Positions 17,651 to 26,724 of a stretch of 64,000 nt of DNA are shown here, one piece after another. Source of the stretch: Clostridiaceae bacterium Marseille-Q4149. GTDB lineage: Bacteria; Bacillota; Clostridia; Oscillospirales; Oscillospiraceae. Location of the stretch: the NCBI GenBank assembly GCA_018228685.1, contig CP073691.1, positions 558,001-622,000 on the forward strand, given 5' to 3'. Position 1 is the stretch's first letter. Every line of letters starts with the position of its first letter. The position numbers were made by a program, and so were the translations under genes. The notes under the pieces are model-generated. The model did not search any database and was not told where the DNA came from. It was given only the letters and a program-made list of their open reading frames with translations.

Positions 17651-19125
17651 ATGAGAGAAAACACATCCGTACACCGGCTTCTCCGGCGGGCGCTGTCCCT
17701 GTGCCTGGCGCTGGCGCTGACGGTGTTGCTGTGCGTCCCGGCCCTGGCCGCCAACGGCGACCAGGAGAACGGCGGCGTGGTGGGCGTTGCCCCCGACGCC
17801 CAGATCTTCTCCATGCAGGTGTTCGGCTGTATCTGACCTACACCGCCCAGGATTCCTCCGGCTTCCTGATCGGCGAGGACGATGTGGCAGCCGAGATCCA
17901 CACTCAGGAGATCTCTCTGGATTCCTTCGACGAAAACGGGCAGCTGCGGATGAGCTTCCCCTTCGCCTATAAGGACGCTGTGTATGTGGACGACGAGACC
18001 GGCGACATCTACGATTACAGCGCCTGGTGCCAGATCGTCCGGGTCCGGGCCTATGACGCTGCCGGACACGTCACCACCTGCAACGCCCTGCTGTATGACA
18101 CGGTGTATGGCCAGAAGATGTATGAGGAAAGCGGATTCAAGGATGCCCGGTATTCCGACGGCACCATCCGGGGCGATATCCTGGCCCTGGATCCCCTGTG
18201 GGACGAAAAGACAGCAACGATGCTCGGTGCCAGCTTCTTCATCACCGACGACATGCTGGATGAAAACGGCAATCTCCACGTCCAGGCCACCCTGGACCGG
18301 GATGCCAACCTGGTGGTCTTCAACGACAACGTGTATGCGCCCCAGGAGGGCAGCCGCCAGGTGGAGTTTGACATTCCCATCCGCCAGGGCGTGAACCTGA
18401 CCTACGTCAAGACCCTCAGCTCGGCCTTTGCCGAAAACGACTTCGGGACCGTGTATAAGCTGTATCTGTACTATCTGCCGGATACGGAGCCTTCTTCCCT
18501 GCGGTTTGACGACGAGCGCATCGCCGACGGCGCGGTGGTCTATACCAACGAGGACGCGTTTACCGTCAGCGGCGACATCACCTCCCTGTACGGCAACGTG
18601 GGCCTGAAGATCAACGGCAATCAGCTGCTGTATCCCGCCGGGGATCTGAACGTGCTGGCCGAGCCCATCACCCAGGTGTTCTCCTATGGCGCGCAGCTGC
18701 AGGAGGGCGAGAACGTGGTGACGGTGGAGTTCACCGACGAGGCCACCGGCGCCGCCACCACCGTGGCCTTCACCGTGGTGAAGGATACCGCGGCCCCCGA
18801 GGCTCCCGTCATTGCCCAGGGCGGCGACGGAAAGGTGACCCTGACCGCCGCCGAGGAGGACGTGACCCTGTACTACAGCTATGACGGCACGGAGTGGGTG
18901 CTGTATACCGGCCCCTTCGCCCCCACCGCCACGCCGGTGTATGCCAAGGCCGTGGACCGGGCGGGCAACGAAAGCGCTGTCAGCCGGCTGGCGGTGCAGG
19001 TGACCGCCTCCCAGCCGGTGCAGACCGGCGACGCCGCCCCCGTGGCGGTGTACACCGCCCTGCTGCTGACGGCGGCGGCTGCCCTGGCGGCGGCCCCGGT
19101 GCTGCGCCGCAGACGGGTGAAATAA
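17651..19125 (+). pseudogene. Subtilase-type (S8) surface protease gene with its catalytic domain deleted
   Basis: The 5' part (17651-17836) encodes a signal peptide (LCLALALTVLLCVPALA) and the phrase GVAPDAQIFSMQVFG, which in S8 peptidases precedes the catalytic core. Then the frame ends with a stop. Within a few bases, another frame begins LTYTAQDSSGFLIGEDDV and runs for about 430 residues to 19125. That part has Fn3/lactocepin-type beta domains, a QTGD sortase-like motif, a membrane helix and RRRR tail. The Asp/His/Ser domain is absent. I infer an internal deletion with frameshift. The region from 17414 to 17650 holds no gene I can support. Confidence 0.8.
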
Positions 19126-19148
19126 GCCCATACGCTTCCTTCCTATAA

Positions 19149-19184
19149 CGGGAAATCCCCCGGCCGGAGCCGGGGGATTTCCCG
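19149..19184. terminator. 16-bp GC-rich hairpin, bidirectional terminator
   Basis: Arms 19149-19164 and 19169-19184 are perfectly complementary with loop CGGA. It separates the plus-strand protease remnant from the convergent queH gene, and is followed by two more hairpins. Confidence 0.7.
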
Positions 19185-19187
19185 CAA

Positions 19188-19262
19188 GACTGCCCCAAAA
19201 GGGCCCTGCCCTTTTGGGGCAGTCAAAAGCGTGCTGCGGCAGTCTGCCGCAGCACGCTTTTT
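19188..19262. repeat. Two tandem hairpins, possible short relative of the multi-hairpin repeat
   Basis: The first hairpin (19188-19224) pairs GACTGCCCCAAAAGGG with CCCTTTTGGGGCAGTC. The second (about 19225-19262) pairs AAAAGCGTGCTGCGGCAG with CTGCCGCAGCACGCTTTT and ends in T residues. Their order, the AAAA spacer and the words CCAAAAAGGG-like and GCAGTCTGC resemble the start of the longer repeat copies at 43046-43243 and 56851-57058. The last hairpin should end queH transcription on the minus strand. Confidence 0.5.
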
Positions 19263-19267
19263 ATAGC

Positions 19268-19840
19268 TCAGCCCTGGATGATCTTCTCCGGCTGCTTCAG
19301 GTCCCGGTCGATCTGCTTGCGGTAGCGGTCCTCCTCGCTGAACACGCAGCCGCAGTATTTCTGCATATAAAATCCCCGCTCCCGGGCCTCCTGCTGGCCC
19401 GCCCGGAACCCGGGCCGGAAATCCCGGTACAGAAACGCCACGCCATAGGCTTCGGCCGCCTCCTCCGCCGTCTGCCGCAGCAGCTCGTGGTTCTGGTAGG
19501 GGCTGACGAACAGGGTGCTGGTGAAGCTGCCGTACCCGTGCTCCGCCGCGTAGCGGGCGGTCTCCCACAGGCGGATGTGATAGCAGCGGCCGCACCGGTG
19601 GTCGATGTCGCCGCACACCGCCCGGCAGAAGTCCCGCAGGCCATAGTCCTCCCGGACGATGAGCTTCATGCCGATGGCGGGGGCATAGGCCATCAGCGTG
19701 TCCCGCCGGGCCTTGTACTCCTGATAGGGGTGGATGTTGGGGTTGTACCAGAAGCTTACCGGTTCGATGCCCTCCTCCCGCAGCTGCCGGATGCAGGACA
19801 CAGAGCACGGTGCGCAGCAGGTGTGCATCAATGTTTCCAT
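19268..19840 (-). CDS. queH: Epoxyqueuosine reductase QueH
   Basis: QueH reduces epoxyqueuosine to queuosine at the tRNA wobble position and replaces QueG in many anaerobes. The 190-residue protein has the diagnostic cysteines: HTCCAPC at the N-terminus, CGRCY near 85, and QKYCGCVFSEEDRY near 160. No membrane segment. It follows the FrhB-like gene by three bases, so the two form an operon. Confidence 0.93.
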   Translation of the reverse strand: METLMHTCCAPCSVSCIRQLREEGIEPVSFWYNPNIHPYQEYKARRDTLMAYAPAIGMKLIVREDYGLRDFCRAVCGDIDHRCGRCYHIRLWETARYAAEHGYGSFTSTLFVSPYQNHELLRQTAEEAAEAYGVAFLYRDFRPGFRAGQQEARERGFYMQKYCGCVFSEEDRYRKQIDRDLKQPEKIIQG

Positions 19841-19843
19841 GGC

Positions 19844-20995
19844 TTACTCCTTACGCTTTTTCAGCATCCTCCGCAGCTTCTCCAGAGGCTGGGGCAAGGG
19901 GGCGGCGGACAGGAAGCGGTTGCGCACCTGCTGGAAGGGCTGCTGGGCAAAGGCGGCGAAAAAATCCTCCCGCTGAACGGAGGGGGCCGTGGGGGCCGCC
20001 AGCGCCCCGTTGCAGGACACCGCCTGCTCCAGTGTCAGCTTCTCCCGCTTCAGGGGCAGGGTGTCGAAATAGTGGGCGCCCTTGGCGCTGTTCACCAGCA
20101 GCAGGGAGATGCTGTATCGTGGCACCTCCGGGTGAAAGTCCCGGGGCGGCTGATACATACCCAGGGTCAGGTCCGCCGGGCGGTCGGTGCTGGCATAGGG
20201 GCACCGGTGGCACACCGGCCGCAGAAACAGCCGCTGCCGCAGGCCCCGGCCGAAGTCGGACTTGCCGAAGGGGGCGTCATACTGGGCCCCGCCGTCGAAG
20301 CGCACATGGAACCGCCGCTCCTTTTCCCCCGGCAGCTTGCCGCAGAAGCTCACGGCCACCGGCGGCTGCCGCTTGATATAGGCCATGGACCGCACCAGCT
20401 GGCTCCACACCCCCGGGGACGACACCCCGCTGCATACCACGTCGCAGGTCAGCAGCCGCTCCGGGTGCTCCCCCAGGAAGTGGTAAAGTCCGTCCACCTG
20501 ACAAGGGGTGCCGGAAAACAGCACCCGCCGCCCCTGGTCCAGATAGTGCCGCACCCGGCGGAAGCTGTCGCCCAGGTCGCTCTGCACCGGCTTTGCCCCC
20601 CGGATCCGGGGCAGCTCCGCCTTGTCCTTCACGGCGATGTGCCGCACCTGCAGCTCCTCATCCAGGGCCGCGCCGAACACCACGCCGCCCTCGTCCAGGA
20701 TGTACTCCGCCAGCAGGGAGAACACCCCGCCTGCGGTGGAGGCCTGCCGCACGGCGGCGTCCGGGTTCCAGGCGGCGAACACCGCCGGTTCCGGCCGGGG
20801 CTCCCGCTGCTTGCGCACCGGGCAGATATGGGCGCAGTGGCCGCACTGGATGCAGGCGTCGGTGACGGTGGGGTACAGGAAGCCCTCCCGGTCCGGCAGC
20901 ATATGAATGGCCCCCTTGGGGCAGCCGCTGGCGCAGGCGCCGCAGCCGGTGCAGCTGCCGCGCTCCGGCAGCGGGGAAGCGGGATGATCCGTCAC
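19844..20995 (-). CDS. Coenzyme F420 hydrogenase/dehydrogenase beta subunit (FrhB) family iron-sulfur protein
   Basis: Two 4Fe-4S motifs stand at the N-terminus (CTGCGACASGCP and CIQCGHCAHICP, residues 15-60). The FrhB N- and C-terminal domains follow, with ASTAGGVFSLLAEYIL, FSGTPCQVDGL and the cysteine pair VCHRCPY. Members are found with polysaccharide synthesis or as redox enzymes in anaerobes; the substrate here is unknown. Start is GTG at 20995 behind AAAGGAG. Its role together with queH is not obvious. Confidence 0.85.
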   Translation of the reverse strand: MTDHPASPLPERGSCTGCGACASGCPKGAIHMLPDREGFLYPTVTDACIQCGHCAHICPVRKQREPRPEPAVFAAWNPDAAVRQASTAGGVFSLLAEYILDEGGVVFGAALDEELQVRHIAVKDKAELPRIRGAKPVQSDLGDSFRRVRHYLDQGRRVLFSGTPCQVDGLYHFLGEHPERLLTCDVVCSGVSSPGVWSQLVRSMAYIKRQPPVAVSFCGKLPGEKERRFHVRFDGGAQYDAPFGKSDFGRGLRQRLFLRPVCHRCPYASTDRPADLTLGMYQPPRDFHPEVPRYSISLLLVNSAKGAHYFDTLPLKREKLTLEQAVSCNGALAAPTAPSVQREDFFAAFAQQPFQQVRNRFLSAAPLPQPLEKLRRMLKKRKE

Positions 20996-21135
20996 GTCCT
21001 CATCTCCTTTTCGCTCTTTTTGGCCATTTTACCACATAGGGCAGGAAAACACAAGAGCCGCGATGCCGCCGGACCTCCGCTTGTGCGGTCTTGCCAGTGC
21101 CGGAGTGAAGTCCTCCCGGCGCTTTTTCCACCGGT

Positions 21136-22001
21136 GTAGGTTTGTCAAACATATTGGACAGCGAACTCATTAGGCGAGAGCCAGCGGAAGGGTCTCATGG
21201 GCAAGTTGTTGGCTCGGCGGTTATGGACGGCAAACTGCTTGGCAAAGTCGTCGAGTGAATAGAACGAATGGCAGGAATAGAAGCGTTTCTGATCCTCACG
21301 ATGGCTGCGCTCCACCTTGCCGTTGTGGCGCGGCGTGTGGGGCCGGATCAGCTTGTGACGGATGCCCAGCTCGGCGGCAGTTTTCTCGAACAGTGTGGGC
21401 AGATCGCGCTTGCTGTTGGAGAAACGGTTGGTGAACTCGAAGCCGTTGTCCGTCTGGACACACTCCACTTCTATGCCTCTGCGGGCGTACCACGCTCGCA
21501 GCCTGCGCAGGAAGTCCGCCGAGGAATAGGTGGACTGCTCCGGATAGGCGGCGAGGAAGCGCAGGCGCGTGAACTCGTCGATGGCGGTGTACTGGAACAG
21601 CCGAAGCTCCGGATCCGCGATGCACTTGCGCGGCACGACCTTCACATCTACCTGCACGCGCTCTCCGGGACGGGTCATCTGCTCGTAAGGCTTGGGTTTG
21701 TATGTATTTTTCGGCTTTTCGGCAGGAAACAACCCCATTTTACGCATGACACGGAACAGACTCTCCGGGCAACGGGTGTAGCCGCGCTTCCGCAGACGGT
21801 GCCACAGCTCGATCATGCCCAGCGACGGATTGCGGCGGCGCATATCGCGGATGAGCTTTAGCTCGGCCTCCGTGTGCTGGTTGGGGTGGCTGTGAGGCCG
21901 TCTGGACTGGCAGGCCAGGGACGCCACACTCCCGTCCCAGCGCTGCTTCCAGAAGTAGATGTACGACCGGCTTTTGTTGTACGCGGCTGACGCCGTACTT
22001 T
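21136..22001 (-). mobile_element. IS481-like insertion sequence, truncated
   Basis: The right end carries the sequence TGTAGGTTTGTCAAACAT at 21136-21153, which looks like a terminal inverted repeat partly overlapping the transposase stop. No matching repeat is found at the other side, where the signal peptidase gene begins (22017). The left end and the start of the transposase gene are therefore missing or scrambled. Confidence 0.7.
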
Positions 22002-22005
22002 GCAA
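21145..22005 (-). pseudogene. IS481-like DDE transposase, 5' end lost or frameshifted
   Basis: The ORF encodes the family middle and end: SYIYFWKQRWDGSVASL, SRRPHSHPNQHT, and the integrase core with DVKVV, TAIDEFTRLR, QTDNGFEF and HNGKVERSHREDQ (DDE residues). Normal members have 30-40 more N-terminal residues forming a helix-turn-helix. The frame opens only with a TTG without ribosome binding site. A neighbouring frame holds a piece reading VAKYGVS, which fits the lost helix, so a small deletion plus truncation is likely. Confidence 0.8.
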
Positions 22006-22016
22006 CCGATACGGCT

Positions 22017-22577
22017 GTGCCCTCCGTGGACGAGCTCACTGGCGAACTCAACCGAGAAAAATATCACAGCCGATACAAAAAGCTGCTGCGCAGCACCATC
22101 TATACGCTGGTGATCGTGGCCGCGATCAGTGTGCTGGTGGCTACACTGCTGCTGCCGGTTTTGCAGATATACGGCACCTCCATGAATCCGAACCTGCAGG
22201 AGGGGGATATCGTGGTGTCGGTGAAGTCCCCACAGTTCAAAACCGGTGACATAATCGCCTTTTACTATAACAACCGCGTTCTTGTCAAGCGCATTATCGG
22301 CTGCCCCGGCGACAGCGTTGTCATCACCGACAGCGGCGACGTATATGTGAACAATACCCTGCTGGATGAGCCGTACCTAACCGAAAAATCCTATGGCACC
22401 GCCGACATTGAATATCCGTACACCGTACCTCAGAATTCCTTTTTCGTCCTGGGCGACCACCGGGAAAGCAGCGTGGACTCCCGGTCGTCTCTGGTGGGCT
22501 GCGTGGAAAAAGAAGAAATCATAGGCAAAATCATTTTCAGAGTGTGGCCGATCAAGCGGATCGGTTCCGCGGACTAA
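22017..22577 (+). CDS. lepB: Type I signal peptidase of the pilus locus
   Basis: The enzyme removes signal peptides from pilus subunits. One N-terminal helix (about residues 22-45), catalytic Ser in IYGTSMNPNLQEGD near 54, catalytic Lys in VLVKRIIGCPGDS near 91, and the GDHRESSVDSR box near 140. Family members in such loci begin a few residues earlier; here the only start is a GTG at 22017 without a clear ribosome binding site, right beside the IS remnant. The gene may be weakly expressed or use a start inside the junction. Confidence 0.85.
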   Translation: MPSVDELTGELNREKYHSRYKKLLRSTIYTLVIVAAISVLVATLLLPVLQIYGTSMNPNLQEGDIVVSVKSPQFKTGDIIAFYYNNRVLVKRIIGCPGDSVVITDSGDVYVNNTLLDEPYLTEKSYGTADIEYPYTVPQNSFFVLGDHRESSVDSRSSLVGCVEKEEIIGKIIFRVWPIKRIGSAD

Positions 22578-22607
22578 CATCGCCTGGAAATACGGGGAGA
22601 AATTTGC

Positions 22608-25025
22608 ATGAACATGGACATTCATTCGCAGGCTGAAGAGCTGAACAAGAAGCACCGCCGGAAGCGCACTTGGTACAAGATCTTATCTGTGCCCATATGC
22701 CTTGTGGTCTTTGTGACGACGTATGCGCTCATTCTGCCGGCTATCACCATGGAATCCACGCCGGATACCTACTGCGGCATTGCCGAGCACGTCCACACGG
22801 ACGATTGCTACGAGCTTCCCGGTACGCCGGCCCACAAGGAGATCCAATGCACCGCCGGGGCCGATCTGGGCCAGGGCGAGTACATCATCCACAAGCACGA
22901 CAGCTTCTGTTTTGATGACAGCGGTGAGTTGCTGTGTGCGCTGGCTGAGCAGGACGAGCACGTCCACACAGACGCATGCTATGACGGTGACAGCCTGATC
23001 TGCGGTCTGGTTACGGGGATCGTACACCAGCACACGGCGGATTGCGTCGTATCCGTTCCCGCCACCGAGCCCCAGGGCCTGGTGTGTACCTTGGAGGAGC
23101 ATAAGCATACGGAAGCATGCTTCATAAATCCGGAGGGCGAGGCGTCAAGCGGCGATACGCCCGAGGACGACGCGGCGGTCAACAGCACCCCGGCCCGGGC
23201 GCCTGCCGCCAGCGGCCCTATCAAAGATGTGACCCTTACCATCAATGACAATGTTTCCACTTCCGGCTGCTATGAGGCAGCCGTCACCGACGGCGCTGCG
23301 GCGTTGGAGGGAAAAAACGTCCAGTATCTGTGGTACAAGAGCACCGACGGCGGAGCGACCTATACGGCCGTAACGGCGAAGAACTTTACTGCTGGCGGCA
23401 AAACCGTGTCTAACATCAGTGGGGACCATGGCGAAAAGCTGTTCCTGGCCCTGGACGGCGGAACTGTCAGCGACACGCTGCCCTCCGTGACATACAAGGC
23501 CGTACTGATGGTGGACGGCACCGTATATGACAGCGTGTCGGCTGAGCTCACCAACACCACCTATCAGGCCTCCGTTCTGAACGGCAGCTTTGAGGCACCG
23601 GATCTGACCGAATGCCACTTCCAGGAATTTGTGCCCGAGGAGACTACAGGCCTGTTTTGGAAAACCACCGCGTCAAATGAGGAAGGCGGTCAGCCTACAT
23701 ACCCGAATGGTTCGACGCAGAAAAGTGACGGTAAACACTACATTGAGATCATTGATACAGGCACCCTTGCTCACAAGAAAGATGCAGCCCATTATCACAA
23801 ACAGGACACCCCAACGAACGGAAAGCAGTATGCCGAGATCAACGCCGGCGCCGCGGGCGCACTGTACCAAACCATAGCTACCATCCCGGGAACCACCATG
23901 TATTGGTCCGTGGACCACAGCGGCCGGAACGGAACGGATACCATGGCCGTGGTCATGATGCCGGAAAGCAGCGCAAAGGACATTACCACGCAGGATCAGC
24001 TGCGGCAGGTGCTGAATAATCCGAGCAGTTATGGCGCCACGGTTGCAAGTAATCTATCCGCCCAACAAGGCGTGTGGACCACCCATTCCGGACAGTACAC
24101 CATCCCGGAAGGGCAGTATGAGACCCGATTCTTCTTCATGGCTGTAAGCACATACAATAACGAAAACTACATCGGCAACCACATTGACAACGTGTGGTTC
24201 AGCCAGCAGATCCCGCCGGCTTCCTCGGAAAAGCCCTATTTCACGCTGACAAAGCATGTGGTGGGTCTGACGGAGGATGACCTGCAGCTGCTATCCGGAA
24301 AGCTGACCTTTACGGTTCAAAAGTCCAATAACAGCAGCTTTACCAATCCCGAAACCGTCATGACGTACACCGCCACAAATTTGGGCAGCTGGACGCCCAA
24401 CGGTGATGGCTCCTGGACACTGTCCGCCCGTATCTCCATGAAGGATCAGGCGCCCAGTTATTACTACAGGATTGAAGAGAGCGGCGCAGAGCTGGATGGG
24501 TTTAACCTGACTGCGACGGATACGAACGCCGCTGTGCTGCTGCAGAGCACCACAGTCGCGGGCTTTACCTTCACCAACACCTATGCGGATACCGGGCGAG
24601 CCCTGAAGCTAACGAAAATCGTGAACGCTCCCGACACCACAGGCAGCTTTACCTTTACCGTTTCCTATACGGATGCCGGCGGCAAGACGCAGACACAAAG
24701 CGTTACTCTGAAAAACAGCCAGTCGAACACCATTACGGGCATCCCCAGGGGTGCTCAGGTCACCGTGACGGAAACCACCACAGACGGCTACACCGTTATT
24801 ATGAGGGATCACAGCACCGGCACCGTCCTCGCCGGGAGCAGCAGCTATACCTTTACTATGAAAGATGACACGGCCGTGGATATCTACAATACATCCACCG
24901 TTGCACTGCCGGAAACCGGCGGCATCGGACGGGGAATCTTTCTGTATGCCGGAATCGGTCTGATGCTCACTGCTGTTATTACAGGATGTCTTCTGAGGCG
25001 CAAGTACGGAAAGGAGGGTGATTAA
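22608..25025 (+). CDS. Large LPXTG-anchored adhesin / tip pilin
   Basis: An 805-residue surface protein. A basic N-terminus and hydrophobic helix (about 24-45) act as signal. Residues 50-175 hold repeated His/Cys motifs (HVHTDDCYE, HVHTDACYD, HQHTADC, HKHTEACF). A large beta-rich region follows, with carbohydrate-binding-like segments near 330-540. Two CnaB/DUF7601-like domains lie at about 545-650 and 655-760. LPETG near 767, a helix and RRKYGKEGD end the protein. It probably sits at the pilus tip. SD GGAGAAA. Confidence 0.85.
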   Translation: MNMDIHSQAEELNKKHRRKRTWYKILSVPICLVVFVTTYALILPAITMESTPDTYCGIAEHVHTDDCYELPGTPAHKEIQCTAGADLGQGEYIIHKHDSFCFDDSGELLCALAEQDEHVHTDACYDGDSLICGLVTGIVHQHTADCVVSVPATEPQGLVCTLEEHKHTEACFINPEGEASSGDTPEDDAAVNSTPARAPAASGPIKDVTLTINDNVSTSGCYEAAVTDGAAALEGKNVQYLWYKSTDGGATYTAVTAKNFTAGGKTVSNISGDHGEKLFLALDGGTVSDTLPSVTYKAVLMVDGTVYDSVSAELTNTTYQASVLNGSFEAPDLTECHFQEFVPEETTGLFWKTTASNEEGGQPTYPNGSTQKSDGKHYIEIIDTGTLAHKKDAAHYHKQDTPTNGKQYAEINAGAAGALYQTIATIPGTTMYWSVDHSGRNGTDTMAVVMMPESSAKDITTQDQLRQVLNNPSSYGATVASNLSAQQGVWTTHSGQYTIPEGQYETRFFFMAVSTYNNENYIGNHIDNVWFSQQIPPASSEKPYFTLTKHVVGLTEDDLQLLSGKLTFTVQKSNNSSFTNPETVMTYTATNLGSWTPNGDGSWTLSARISMKDQAPSYYYRIEESGAELDGFNLTATDTNAAVLLQSTTVAGFTFTNTYADTGRALKLTKIVNAPDTTGSFTFTVSYTDAGGKTQTQSVTLKNSQSNTITGIPRGAQVTVTETTTDGYTVIMRDHSTGTVLAGSSSYTFTMKDDTAVDIYNTSTVALPETGGIGRGIFLYAGIGLMLTAVITGCLLRRKYGKEGD

Positions 25026-25127
25026 CGCTTTTGTTTCCTCTCCTGCCCACGCAAAATATACCTCTACCCGCGCCGCAGGAACTATCCGCTTCCATTAAAC
25101 TACTTCAAATCAGAAAGGATACGCACG

Positions 25128-26546
25128 ATGAAAACGATGAGAAAGCTTTTCACGGTTTTGCTGGCCCTGGCCATGACGCTGGCTCTGGCTGTGCCCGCCT
25201 TTGCAGCAGACACCGGCAGCATCACCATTACCAATCCCCAGGGGGATCACACCTACACCGCCTACAAGATCTTTGACGTGACCTACTCTGGCGACAACTA
25301 CTCCTACACCATCAGCGGTACCGACGCCGCCTTTAATACCGTCAAGGCATACGCCGATGAGGCCGCCAACGGCCTCAAGCTAACAGCCGTTGCTAACACG
25401 AACAAGTATAATGTGAGCATCGATGCTGCTGCCTTCTCCGCCGCCTCCTTTGCCCAGTATCTGAAAACGAATGTGGGTTCTCTCGGCACCGGCACCGCCT
25501 TTACCAAGGATGGTGACACCATGAAGGCCTCCGGCCTTACCCCGGGCTATTACTTTGTATCCGGCACCAGCGGCACGGTCTGCGAGCTGGCTACTGCCAA
25601 GGATATTGAGATTCGCGACAAGAACGAAGCGCCGCAGATCGAAAAGTCTGTGGATGACGCCGACCGCACTGTGGAAATCGGTCAAAAGCTCACCTACACC
25701 ATCACCGGCAAGGTGCCCTCCACCAAGGGCTACACCGAGTATACTTACGAACTGACGGATACCATGTCCGAGGGTCTGACCTTCAACAAGGACGTCAAGG
25801 TCACCATCGGCGACGAGGATGTGACTACCGCTGCGGCTATCACCAAAAATGGGAACGGCTTTGTGGCCAGCGTCAATATGATGGACTATCAGGGTCAGAT
25901 CGACAAACCTGTAGTCATCACCTACACTGCCACCGTCAACGAGAAAGCCATCCAGCGCAATGAGGAAACCAACACCGCTACGCTCAAGTACAGCAACAAC
26001 CCCGCTGACAAAAACTCTTTTGAGAAATCCAGCGTGGAAGTGGAAGTGTTCTCCTTCAATATCGTCATCAACAAGTACGCCGCCGGCAGCGAGAGCACCA
26101 AGCTGGGGGGCGCCAAGTTCGTGCTGAAGAACGCTGAGGGCAAGTACTATAAGTATGACGCCACTACCAAGGCCGTCACTTGGGTCGATGACAAGAGCGC
26201 TGCCACTGAGGTCATCACCGACGATAACGGCGCTGCGCGCTTTGACGGTCTGCAGGCCGGTACTTACTACCTGGAGGAGACCGCCGCCCCCGCCGGCTAC
26301 AACCAGCTTATCAAGGACATCACCATCGTGCTGAAGGAGGATGGCTCTGCGACCATCGACGACGCTGCCTCCACTCCCGAAGCTGACCGTTCCCTGACTG
26401 CGGGCGTTGCCAACTCCACCGGCACCATGCTGCCCGAAACCGGCGGCATCGGCACCGTGATCTTTGTGGCCCTGGGCGCTCTGGCTGTCATCTGCGCAGG
26501 CGTATTCCTGGTGACCAACAAGAGAATGAGCAAGGAATCCTTCTGA
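25128..26546 (+). CDS. Major pilin, SpaH/EbpB family, LPXTG-anchored
   Basis: The 472-residue pilin has a signal peptide ending VPAFAA near 27. An N-terminal domain with TYTAYKIFDVTY, a D2-type middle domain (IEKSVDDADRTVEIGQKLTYTITG) and a C-terminal CnaB domain with the E-box YYLEETAAPAGY follow. The sorting signal is LPETG near 434 plus helix and basic tail. Such pilins are polymerised by class C sortases through Lys-LPXTG bonds and stabilised by internal isopeptide bonds. The class C sortase is the next gene. Confidence 0.92.
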   Translation: MKTMRKLFTVLLALAMTLALAVPAFAADTGSITITNPQGDHTYTAYKIFDVTYSGDNYSYTISGTDAAFNTVKAYADEAANGLKLTAVANTNKYNVSIDAAAFSAASFAQYLKTNVGSLGTGTAFTKDGDTMKASGLTPGYYFVSGTSGTVCELATAKDIEIRDKNEAPQIEKSVDDADRTVEIGQKLTYTITGKVPSTKGYTEYTYELTDTMSEGLTFNKDVKVTIGDEDVTTAAAITKNGNGFVASVNMMDYQGQIDKPVVITYTATVNEKAIQRNEETNTATLKYSNNPADKNSFEKSSVEVEVFSFNIVINKYAAGSESTKLGGAKFVLKNAEGKYYKYDATTKAVTWVDDKSAATEVITDDNGAARFDGLQAGTYYLEETAAPAGYNQLIKDITIVLKEDGSATIDDAASTPEADRSLTAGVANSTGTMLPETGGIGTVIFVALGALAVICAGVFLVTNKRMSKESF

Positions 26547-26576
26547 TCCTGCATCCCTGACACACTGCACCGCCAT

Positions 26577-26605
26577 GGGAGGCGGAGGTTCGCCTCCGCC
26601 CTCCC
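26577..26605 (+). terminator. Hairpin between major pilin and sortase genes
   Basis: GGGAGGCGGAGG (26577-26588) pairs with CCTCCGCCCTCCC (26593-26605) around TTCG, with one bulged base. No T-run follows. It may stabilise the pilin mRNA and lower read-through, so that pilin is made in excess of sortase. Confidence 0.55.
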
Positions 26606-26724
26606 AATGGCATATCCTTTTCCAAGGCGGACGCATCCGAATACACCCGGCCCGCCTATTGCAGGCGGCCGGACAGCCGTGTGTTCGGCTTCGTGCGCCC
26701 TGGAACGCAACAGGAGATAAACCC

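Noticed and set aside
17430..17654. Two short plus-strand ORFs between yibE/F and the protease remnant
   Set aside because: No family pattern and a poor start context; they overlap the untranslated leader of the protease gene. A GC-rich stem there (GGGAC-ATGC-GTCCC) matched no riboswitch I could name.
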